Shown here: one piece after another, positions 36,452 to 43,257 of the stretch
Position numbering within the stretch: position 1 is the first letter of the stretch
Layout of the letters: the number at the start of each line of letters is the position of its first letter
From: Mucilaginibacter xinganensis
Lineage (GTDB): Bacteria; Bacteroidota; Bacteroidia; Sphingobacteriales; Sphingobacteriaceae
Direction: 5' to 3'
DNA: 64,000 nucleotides
Assembly: GCF_002257585.1 (NCBI RefSeq)
Contig: NZ_CP022743.1
Coordinates: 1,736,001-1,800,000 of the forward strand
The notes under the pieces: model-generated
What the model saw: only the letters and a program-made list of their open reading frames with translations
What the model was told of the DNA's origin: nothing
Database searches by the model: none
Made by a program: the position numbers and the translations under genes

Positions 36452-37438
36452 TTACCATTCCATTGCAACAGGTAAATGATCGCTTACCTTGTTATAAGCG
36501 TTTAATACGCCGGTAAGATTTGCATATACTATAGGGACTACATTCATATTCCGGGCACCACCAATAGTATCCACAACCAGCTGATGTACATTTGCAACCG
36601 GAATCGGATCGTTGTAGATGATGTTATCGTAGGCATCGCTGAGGTAATTAGCAGGCGGTGCATAGGCGTTTGCCACTTTGGTGCGCACACTTGATAGGGT
36701 ACCATTGGGTATTTGCGTGGTGAAACCGGCAAGCCCCGTAAATGGTGAAACCGCCGCCCCGCCGCCATTTGTATAGGTTGAACCCGGGTTACAGTTAAAA
36801 TCGCCCATAAAAAAAGTGTTCGCCAGGGCCGCAGGCGCAGTAGTAGGTAACAGGCGGCAATAATCAATTGGCGGGCGGTATTTGAGCGCGGCACCACCCT
36901 TGGGTGGTGGCGCATGAAGCCCTACCACCTGGAAAACTGCATTGTTTGCAATAATGCGAAACTGTGCACCAAAAGGCGAGCGCGGATTGATCCAGTTATT
37001 ATTGGTTGTGTTTCTAAACGCATTAGTGGCTACCAACGCAAGGCTTACCGTATTAAAAATAATACCGACGGTTTCGTTGCGCCCTATCACCAGGGGTACG
37101 GCATAATTATATTGGTATGGCGGGTTTGGGTTGCCCGGATAACGAAGCCCTACTAAAGTATTTAACGCAGCAGTTACCGCGTTTAATGCGGGCAGGCAGT
37201 TACCACTTACAGCCCTTCCTTTTTGGCTTCCCCCGGTTTTTAGCTCAATCATTACAAAAACATCTGCAGGATTGGTTGACAGGTTAGGAATGGCGTTCCA
37301 TCGGTTTGTGCCCATAACCAGGCCAACCATATAATCCAGCACATTATTCCCTAATCCGTAGGCATTAAAAGTGGGAGAAAATGCGTTGCCCAACTTATTC
37401 AGGCTGATGTTTCTGAGGTTCCACGAAACTATTTTCAA
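36452..37438 (-). CDS. Endonuclease/exonuclease/phosphatase (DNase I-fold) family protein, first gene of the operon
   Basis: This 328-aa protein belongs to the EEP superfamily, metal-dependent phosphodiesterases acting on DNA, RNA or phospholipid head groups. The catalytic set is complete: SWNLRN (Asn7), VMIELK (metal-binding Glu65), VGLHAPP (His175), GDFNCN (Asp213, Asn215) and the C-terminal SDHLPV (Asp320, His321). The start codon is TTG at 37438. No ATG lies upstream in frame, and the first strand MKIVSWNLRN begins exactly there. No signal peptide is present, unlike secreted DNases and sphingomyelinases of this fold. It heads the 11-gene operon; the second gene starts 12 bases after its stop. 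The substrate is undetermined. The intact site makes it the only evident hydrolase of the operon and a candidate effector. Confidence 0.85.
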   Translation of the reverse strand: MKIVSWNLRNISLNKLGNAFSPTFNAYGLGNNVLDYMVGLVMGTNRWNAIPNLSTNPADVFVMIELKTGGSQKGRAVSGNCLPALNAVTAALNTLVGLRYPGNPNPPYQYNYAVPLVIGRNETVGIIFNTVSLALVATNAFRNTTNNNWINPRSPFGAQFRIIANNAVFQVVGLHAPPPKGGAALKYRPPIDYCRLLPTTAPAALANTFFMGDFNCNPGSTYTNGGGAAVSPFTGLAGFTTQIPNGTLSSVRTKVANAYAPPANYLSDAYDNIIYNDPIPVANVHQLVVDTIGGARNMNVVPIVYANLTGVLNAYNKVSDHLPVAMEW

Positions 37439-37920
37439 AGCCGTAATTATTAAAAAATTGAATAATTATTAAAAAAAAGGCACAAAAAGTTCACTATGAA
37501 CTGATGTTCAGCTAATGCACATCCCGGGAGGGAATCTTAAACACAAATTATATCCAATAACACACTAGTGCATTCAATAGCGTTTGTGTTTTAATTTAAC
37601 TGTAGTTGTTGTTGTGGTTAATATTTGTCATAACGTTTAGGATTTGATATCAATTTTCGGGATAATTATCCTAAAATCCAAATTAAATTAACCAATGTTT
37701 TAAAATTATTTTAGTAATAAGAAAAGGTTATTTATTTTAACTTGAAGTGTAAAAAATATAGTTATTGGAGAGTTTTGGCTGCCTGTTTGGGACAAAGTAC
37801 TTTCACCAATATCCAGGATTTCTTTAGTCCTGCAGGCTTTACCGGATTTGTAAAAATAACTTTTAAATGATACGCTGATTTCCCTGAATAAAATGCATTA
37901 AAAAGATGTAACAGCTCTTT
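37439..37920. other. Intergenic region with the promoter of the 11-gene operon
   Basis: This 482-base AT-rich stretch lies between the symporter gene's 3' end and the operon. It contains interlocked GTTCA inverted repeats at 37488-37510, just before the TTG start, and CAATAACACACTA at 37555-37567, which resembles one side of the element at 39993-40010. It also contains a long hairpin at 37781-37837: GCCTG/CAGGC outside, GGACAAAG/CTTTaGTCC inside. AAAAAGA/TCTTTTT (37900-37922) overlaps the symporter stop and could be a weak terminator. No gene is visible. Confidence 0.5.
37488..37510 (-). promoter_or_regulatory. Candidate operator: interlocked inverted repeats before the EEP operon
   Basis: AGTTCA-CTA-TGAACT (37488-37502) is a perfect 6-bp inverted repeat. 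The right arm is reused in TGAAC-TGAT-GTTCA (37497-37510), giving three consecutive GTTCA half-sites in alternating orientation. It lies 50-72 bases upstream of the TTG start, in the expected promoter/leader of the 19-kb operon. No regulator for it is recognised. Confidence 0.4.
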
Positions 37921-39147
37921 TTAATTGTCTATGTTTTCAACGAGCTTTCCTTCAACAAACCTATTGATCATCATAGCCGCAACGGTATCGCCGGTAGCAT
38001 TAAGCAATGTGGCAACCGGATCAATTAATGTGCCGATAATTATTGCTGGGGGCAGCGCTTCGGGTGGAAAACCGTAAGCGGATATAAACAATATTTCACC
38101 AACGTAACCACCATTAGGGATGCCGCCTTCCACAATGCTTACCAGCACAGTCATGCCCAGTGCCAGTAAAATTACTTCCGGGCTATCAAAGCTCCTGCCA
38201 AACATGGCAAACACCACTGTGAATTTTAAAATGGATGATACGCCTGAACCCTCTTTATGTAAGGTGCCCCCCAGCGGAATAGCAATGCCCGCAATAAGAC
38301 TGGAAACGCCCATTTTTTTCGCAGCATCCAGATTGGCCGGGATAGTGGCAATACTGCTGCAGGTGCCCACAGCCGTTGCCGACGGGATAATGTTGTTTTT
38401 CCAATAGCGCCTTATCCCGTTCACGCCACCGGCTATAAACGCGTAAAGGCTGAAAATTACCAGGTAATAAAAAATACTTACACCATAGCCAATACCCAGG
38501 GTGTGCGCGTAGGTGCCAAACAGTGAAGGGCCGAACACCGCTACCTGGTAGGCAAAATAAGCGCCTAACCCTATGGGGGCGGGCTTCATAATAAGGATGA
38601 AAACCTGTTTAAAAACCTCGTTCCCGGCGTTTAAAAACCCGGCGAATGTTTTTCCTTTTTCACCGGCGCGCAGGGTTCCAAACCCCACCAGAAGGGCGAA
38701 AATTATCATGGCCAGCATGTTTTTGCGGGAAAGGAGTTCAAAAAACTCACCGGTGGTGAAAAGTTGGGTAACCTGATCGCCTGATAGTTGCTTGCTTCCG
38801 GTGTAGGCTGCTTTGGCAGCGGCGGGGTCAACCTGCTGGTGTACGGGAAAGATCCAAACCGCAGCAATGGTCACCAGCGCTGCAATGAGCACCGTAACCA
38901 GGAAAGTGGCTGCCATTATGCCCATTATACGGCCCAGCTTTTGCGTTCCATGCAGGTTTGCAATAGCTGATGACAGTGCAAAGAAAACCAGCGGAATAAC
39001 AGCAACAAAAAGCAGGTTCAAAAAAATATCGCCAACCGGCTTTACAATTTCTGCCTGTTTGCCAAATATCACTCCTGCTAAGCTGCCGGCTGTAATGCCG
39101 GCAATCAGCCAGATCATCCCGCTATAATTTTTAATCCAGTTGTTCAT
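37921..39147 (-). CDS. Dicarboxylate/amino acid:cation symporter (DAACS, GltP/DctA family)
   Basis: This inner-membrane secondary transporter of 408 aa takes up C4-dicarboxylates or acidic/neutral amino acids with H+ or Na+. The N-terminal helices (MIWLIAGITAGSLAGVIFG, IFLNLLFVAVIPLVFFALSS) carry the family signature. The Ser-rich re-entrant loop GTCSSIATIPANLDAAKKMG lies at about residues 260-280. The second hairpin region includes IPLGGTLHKEGSGVSSILKF and GGIPNGGYVGEILFISAYGF. The family's eight-helix length is intact. It lies 33 bases downstream of the Nudix-type regulator and is probably in its transcript. The substrate is not decidable, though the regulator's link to sugar loci is unusual for a dicarboxylate carrier. 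Confidence 0.88.
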   Translation of the reverse strand: MNNWIKNYSGMIWLIAGITAGSLAGVIFGKQAEIVKPVGDIFLNLLFVAVIPLVFFALSSAIANLHGTQKLGRIMGIMAATFLVTVLIAALVTIAAVWIFPVHQQVDPAAAKAAYTGSKQLSGDQVTQLFTTGEFFELLSRKNMLAMIIFALLVGFGTLRAGEKGKTFAGFLNAGNEVFKQVFILIMKPAPIGLGAYFAYQVAVFGPSLFGTYAHTLGIGYGVSIFYYLVIFSLYAFIAGGVNGIRRYWKNNIIPSATAVGTCSSIATIPANLDAAKKMGVSSLIAGIAIPLGGTLHKEGSGVSSILKFTVVFAMFGRSFDSPEVILLALGMTVLVSIVEGGIPNGGYVGEILFISAYGFPPEALPPAIIIGTLIDPVATLLNATGDTVAAMMINRFVEGKLVENIDN

Positions 39148-39180
39148 TTGCCAGTGTTGCGAAATTAAAGGTGTAATTTA

Positions 39181-39942
39181 TTACCATCCGCCATTAAAAC
39201 CTTCGGTTAAAGCCGCCTTATAATTTTCAAGATCGAAAGCATAAAGATAAGGGGCTTTGTGCGCACCGCCTTTACGGGGTTTTTCTAACCGGGTCAATAT
39301 GCCAAAGGCAAGCATCCGCCGCTGAAAGTTTCGGCGGTCAAGTTTTTTATCCAATATGGTTTCATAAAGTTTTTGCAGTTCGGGCATTGTAAATTCCTTT
39401 GGCATTAAATTATAGCCTATCGGCTGGTAATTAAGCTGCAGGCGCAAAGTATCTAAAGCAGTTTTAAGGATCAACGCGTGATCCAGCTGTAATTCCGGCA
39501 AATCATTTAAATCGCACCATAAACAAGTTTCTGAAAACTGGTCGGGGGCAGGAGTTACATCAAAAAAGTCGACCAGTGCATAGTACCCAATAGTTAAAAA
39601 GCGGTTGGTGAACCAGTTTTCTTCAACAGGCAGCATGTCTTTGTATGTTTCAAAATGCTGCTTTGACCGTTCTGGATCACCAAACACATGAAACTGCTTT
39701 AAAAAAATCTCGTCAAGGCCGGTGCGCTCTTTCAATATGCGGTTAGCTGCCGTTTCAATAGGTTCAGTTTTAAGTAAAAACCCGCCCGGCAAATAGTGTT
39801 CACCACCGTTTTTTACCTTTAATATTAAAACTTTCAATAACCCTTCATGAAATCCAAACACTACACAATCAATAGAAATATGGGGCAGATAGTTCTCCCT
39901 TGCGTCTTCGCAATACGCTTCAAGTTCTTTTTTGGTTAACAT
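39181..39942 (-). CDS. Nudix-domain transcriptional regulator (NrtR/AraR-like)
   Basis: This 253-aa cytoplasmic regulator has an N-terminal Nudix domain at about 20-150 and a C-terminal winged-helix DNA-binding domain at about 160-240. The C-terminal domain includes YNLMPKEFTMPELQKLYETI and RRNFQRRMLAFGIL. The Nudix box is degenerate: GGFLLKTEPIETAANRILKE keeps the first Gly and Glu but loses the catalytic RE and EE pairs (RILKER). The domain therefore probably senses a metabolite instead of hydrolysing it. This is the hallmark of NrtR-type factors, which in Bacteroides include the arabinose regulator AraR. It is divergent from a GH3 gene and co-directional with a symporter gene 33 bases on. 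A palindrome in the divergent region recurs upstream of the second SusCD cassette, so it is the likely regulator of those genes. The ligand is unknown. Confidence 0.85.
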   Translation of the reverse strand: MLTKKELEAYCEDARENYLPHISIDCVVFGFHEGLLKVLILKVKNGGEHYLPGGFLLKTEPIETAANRILKERTGLDEIFLKQFHVFGDPERSKQHFETYKDMLPVEENWFTNRFLTIGYYALVDFFDVTPAPDQFSETCLWCDLNDLPELQLDHALILKTALDTLRLQLNYQPIGYNLMPKEFTMPELQKLYETILDKKLDRRNFQRRMLAFGILTRLEKPRKGGAHKAPYLYAFDLENYKAALTEGFNGGW

Positions 39943-39992
39943 TTGTGCTATTCTACAAAAATACTTTGATTATTTAAATTATAATATTACTC

Positions 39993-40010
39993 TTGTGTCA
40001 ATAATACACT
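39993..40010. promoter_or_regulatory. Candidate Nudix-regulator operator in the divergent promoter
   Basis: TT-GTGTC-AATAA-TACAC-T is a near-perfect 15-bp palindrome, 50 bases from the regulator ATG and 126 from the GH3 ATG. Compared with the site at 42907-42924 (TT-GTGTA-AACAA-TACAC-T), 16 of 18 bases are identical. Additional AGTGT half-sites follow at 40021 and 40042. Autoregulation plus control of GH3 is inferred. Confidence 0.55.
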
Positions 40011-40135
40011 ATTGTTTTTTAGTGTTAAACCAATTATAATCAGTGTAAAAAAATTAGGCAGCTAAAACGATTGCTATTTTCAATAGGCTAGCCTGTGTTT
40101 TTCATCATTTAATAATAACCTAATAATTCATAACG

Positions 40136-42445
40136 ATGAATAAATTCTCTATAGTAAAATCTGCATTTGCAGCAGCCGTGCTTTTTGCCTCAGTTATGCC
40201 AATATATAAGGCATCGGCACAAACAACATCCGGCGATGCAAACATGAATGCGTTTGTTTCTAAACTGATGGGTAAAATGACGCTGGATGAAAAGATCGGT
40301 CAGCTTAACCTTGTAGTAATGGGCAATGCGATAACGGGCACGGTTATCAGCAAAGGGGTTGAGGATAAGATGAAAAGGGGCGAAATTGGCGGCATATTTG
40401 GTTTATATGGTACTGCAAACGTATCAAAAATGCAAGACCTTGCAGTTAAGCAGTCACGTCTGCATATTCCTTTAATATTCGGGCTGGATGTTATTCACGG
40501 GCATCGTACCATATTTCCGATTCCTTTAGGTGTATCAGCTACCTGGGATATGGGCTTAATACAACAGTCGGCAAAAATAGCGGCTAAAGAAGCTACGGCC
40601 GAAGGATTGAACTGGGTGTTTTCGCCGATGGTGGATATTGCGCGCGATCCGCGCTGGGGCCGTATTTCAGAGGGCTCGGGCGAAGATCCATGGTATGGCT
40701 CGAAGGTTGCCAAAGCAATGGTTAAAGGTTACCAGGGTAATAATTTGATGGATGCCGATGCGGTAATGGCCTGTGTTAAGCATTTTGCCCTTTATGGCGG
40801 TGCAGAGGCCGGCCGGGAATATAATACCGTTGATATGAGCCTGATAAAAATGTACCAGGACTACCTGCCGCCCTACAAAGCGGCTGTTGACGCAGGCGCA
40901 GGCAGTTTCATGAGTTCGTTTAATACGATAAACGGAATGCCGGCGACAGTTAATAAATGGTTACTTACTGATCTGCTGCGCAAGCAATGGGGCTTTAAAG
41001 GTTTTGTGGTTTCTGATTATACCGCGTTAAATGAAGTTACCAATCACGGACTTGGCGACCTGCAAACAGTATCAGCACTGGCACTAAAGGCAGGCCTTGA
41101 TATGGATATGGTGGGTGAGGGCTTTTTAACCACCCTGAAAAAATCGTTAAAAGAAGGAAAAGTTACACCGCAGGAAATTGACCTGGCTTGCCGCCGCGTG
41201 CTGGAAGCAAAATATAAATTGGGTTTATTTAAAAATCCTGCGAAATCAATTAATGCCGAAAAAGAGAAGCAGGATGTTTTTACCGATGATAACCGCAAAT
41301 TTGCAAGGCAGATAGCTGAGCATTCATTTGTATTGCTGAAAAACCAGGGCGAAACCTTGCCGCTTAAAAAATCAGGAACCATAGCGCTGGTTGGCCCGCT
41401 TGCTGATAACCATTCAGAAATGCTGGGTACCTGGGTAATTGCAGGCGATCCGAACAAATCGGTAAGCGTAGCCGAGGGTATAAAAAATGTTGTGGGTGAA
41501 AACGTTAAAGTGTTGTACGCTAAAGGGGCAAATATTACGGACGACTCACTTTTAAGCATCCGTGCATTTGCCTTAACCGGCCCCGAAGTAAAAGACAAAC
41601 GTACGCCGCAGGAAATGATTGACGAAGCCGTTGAAACTGCGAAAAAAGCCGATGTGGTGGTGGCTGTTGTAGGCGAGTCGGCAAATATGTCCGGCGAATC
41701 ATCAAGCCGTGCCGATATTGATATTCCGGAAAGCCAGAAAGAACTGTTAAAGGCACTTTCAAAAACGGGTAAACCATTGGTAATTGTATTGTTCAACGGC
41801 AGGCCGCTAACCTTAACCTGGGAAGATAAACATGCCAGCGCAATACTGGACGCATGGGCACCGGGTACCGAAGCGGGCAATGCCATTGCAGATGTGCTGT
41901 TTGGTAACTATAACCCCGCCGGAAAGTTAACAGCAACATTTCCGCGCAGTGTTGGACAGATACCTATATACTACAGCCATAAAAATACCGGCAGGCCTTT
42001 TGACGGTACCGGTGGCGCTAAATTTAAATCAGACTACCTTGATATTTCAAACGATCCGCTTTACCCTTTTGGTTACGGATTAAGCTATACTACATTCAGT
42101 TATAGCGGCGTACAGCTTGACAAAACCAATCCTGCAGGAAACACAACGGTTAAAGCAACCGTAACAGTTACCAACACCGGCAAATATGCTGGCGAAGAAG
42201 TGGTACAGTTGTACATCAGCGATCCGGTGGCCAGCATAAGCCGTTCTGTAAAGGAATTAAAAGGATTTCAGAAGATAAGTTTGCAGCCCGGCGAAAGCAA
42301 AGTGGTATCGTTTAACATTACCACTGCCGATCTTAAATTTTACAATGACAAGCTTATTTACGACTGGGAACCGGGCCAGTTTGTTGTTCAAATTGGCACC
42401 AATTCAGCCAATGTGCAATCGGCCGCCGTGCAATGGTTAAAATAG
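40136..42445 (+). CDS. GH3 beta-glucosidase (BglX-like), exported
   Basis: This periplasmic retaining exo-beta-glycosidase of 769 aa most likely removes terminal beta-glucose or xylose from oligosaccharides. The signal peptide MNKFSIVKSAFAAAVLFASV ends near ASAQTT. The N-terminal barrel carries FGLDVIHGHRTIFPIPLG, VFSPMVDIARDPRWGRISEG and the nucleophile Asp in GFVVSDYTALNEV at about residue 293. The alpha/beta sandwich (VVAVVGESANMSGESSSRAD) is followed by a fibronectin-III-like end (EEVVQLYISDPVASISRSVK). This is the complete BglX architecture. The gene is divergent from the Nudix-type regulator and shares with it a palindromic candidate operator. A strong terminator follows at 42488-42522. 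Confidence 0.93.
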   Translation: MNKFSIVKSAFAAAVLFASVMPIYKASAQTTSGDANMNAFVSKLMGKMTLDEKIGQLNLVVMGNAITGTVISKGVEDKMKRGEIGGIFGLYGTANVSKMQDLAVKQSRLHIPLIFGLDVIHGHRTIFPIPLGVSATWDMGLIQQSAKIAAKEATAEGLNWVFSPMVDIARDPRWGRISEGSGEDPWYGSKVAKAMVKGYQGNNLMDADAVMACVKHFALYGGAEAGREYNTVDMSLIKMYQDYLPPYKAAVDAGAGSFMSSFNTINGMPATVNKWLLTDLLRKQWGFKGFVVSDYTALNEVTNHGLGDLQTVSALALKAGLDMDMVGEGFLTTLKKSLKEGKVTPQEIDLACRRVLEAKYKLGLFKNPAKSINAEKEKQDVFTDDNRKFARQIAEHSFVLLKNQGETLPLKKSGTIALVGPLADNHSEMLGTWVIAGDPNKSVSVAEGIKNVVGENVKVLYAKGANITDDSLLSIRAFALTGPEVKDKRTPQEMIDEAVETAKKADVVVAVVGESANMSGESSSRADIDIPESQKELLKALSKTGKPLVIVLFNGRPLTLTWEDKHASAILDAWAPGTEAGNAIADVLFGNYNPAGKLTATFPRSVGQIPIYYSHKNTGRPFDGTGGAKFKSDYLDISNDPLYPFGYGLSYTTFSYSGVQLDKTNPAGNTTVKATVTVTNTGKYAGEEVVQLYISDPVASISRSVKELKGFQKISLQPGESKVVSFNITTADLKFYNDKLIYDWEPGQFVVQIGTNSANVQSAAVQWLK

Positions 42446-42487
42446 CCCGTTTTTTTAACAATTAAGGTAGAAAAACGATCATTATCG

Positions 42488-42522
42488 AAGGCGTTCCATC
42501 ATCAAAATGGAACGCCTTTTTT
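42488..42522 (+). terminator. Intrinsic terminator after the GH3 gene
   Basis: AAGGCGTTCCAT (42488-42499) and ATGGAACGCCTT (42507-42518) form a perfect 12-bp stem with a 7-base loop and a run of six T residues. Its upper arms (GTTCCAT/ATGGAAC) recur in the hairpin at 60106-60142. Confidence 0.9.
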
Positions 42523-42906
42523 GCTTGAATAAAATAGGATATTATTTAAGCAATGTGATACGAAAAATATGTGAAAAGTGCTTAAAACCCCTGAAAATAA
42601 GTGTTATAATGACATTTTTAATGAAAAGTGATGAAATTTTAACACTGATAAATCAGGAAAAACGGGGGTGCGGAAACGATATTTTTGAATTAAAAATCAC
42701 GGTTAAATAAAGATTTAAGCGTCCGTGTAACCTTAAAGTGATTTATTATTAAATAATTAGGTTGTATAACGGAAATGTTACATTTTTATTTTTTCAAAAT
42801 ATATGTTATTTTGTTAATAATTTGTTAACATAAATCATTCCTGAATATCACTATTTGTTAGTGTATGCATATTAAAATAATTAATTTGTAATTCTTATAA
42901 ACTCAC

Positions 42907-42924
42907 TTGTGTAAACAATACACT
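42907..42924. promoter_or_regulatory. Candidate Nudix-regulator operator upstream of susC 2
   Basis: TT-GTGTA-AACAA-TACAC-T contains a perfect 5-5-5 palindrome, nearly identical to 39993-40010. It lies just after a plausible -7 box at 42881-42888, around the expected transcription start, which suits a repressor site. The overlapping CTATTTACATTA (42925-42936) resembles CTATTTACACTA in the site upstream of susC 1. Confidence 0.5.
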
Positions 42925-43257
42925 CTATTTACATTAGTGTCAATACCAATTTAATTTTTTGGTTCATCAAAGAATTATACGAAACCAATATTATTATAAC
43001 ATTTTATTAAACAAAGATGCGCTGGTTTTTGGGCTGCATTTGGAAAACTAAGTAGCAACAGTTTGTATTTTCTAAGTACTTTACATGATAAAACTTTTAC
43101 ATTTTTTCCATTTTAATTATCCCGGCAACATGGGTCCTTTCCAAAAGGATCTCACCCCGTTTTGCCTGGGTGCGCGCAACGCCCGTGCTCCTTCATAATA
43201 TTTCAATAGAACAACAGCCTTAAAATCAAATAAATTAATCAACTAAATCTCAATCTC

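Larger units (their letters stand above)
42446..43257 (+). other. Intergenic region: GH3 terminator and promoter region of susC 2
   Basis: About 810 AT-rich bases without a credible gene. It holds the GH3 terminator (42488-42522) and a -7-like TTAATTTG (42881-42888) with a TTG 23 bases upstream. The palindrome at 42907-42924 lies just downstream, with a further half-site AGTGTCAATA at 42936-42945. The last 120 bases before susC are less AT-rich and include CCTTT-CCA-AAAGG. A 67-codon frame at 42507-42710 starts inside the terminator and was rejected. Confidence 0.5.

Noticed and set aside
18424..37438. Contractile injection system, tailocin or prophage
   Set aside because: No sheath, tube, baseplate, AAA+ ATPase, portal, terminase, lysis or integrase signatures are seen; the proteins are beta-rich unknowns, so a phage-tail identity is unsupported.
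41044..41886. 280-codon antisense frame inside the GH3 gene
   Set aside because: The sense strand encodes a complete GH3 enzyme with all motifs; the antisense product is Ser-rich with no domain and no independent support.
42507..42710. 67-codon frame after the GH3 gene
   Set aside because: Its ATG lies in the right arm of a perfect intrinsic terminator, it has no recognisable features, and the region is AT-rich promoter DNA.
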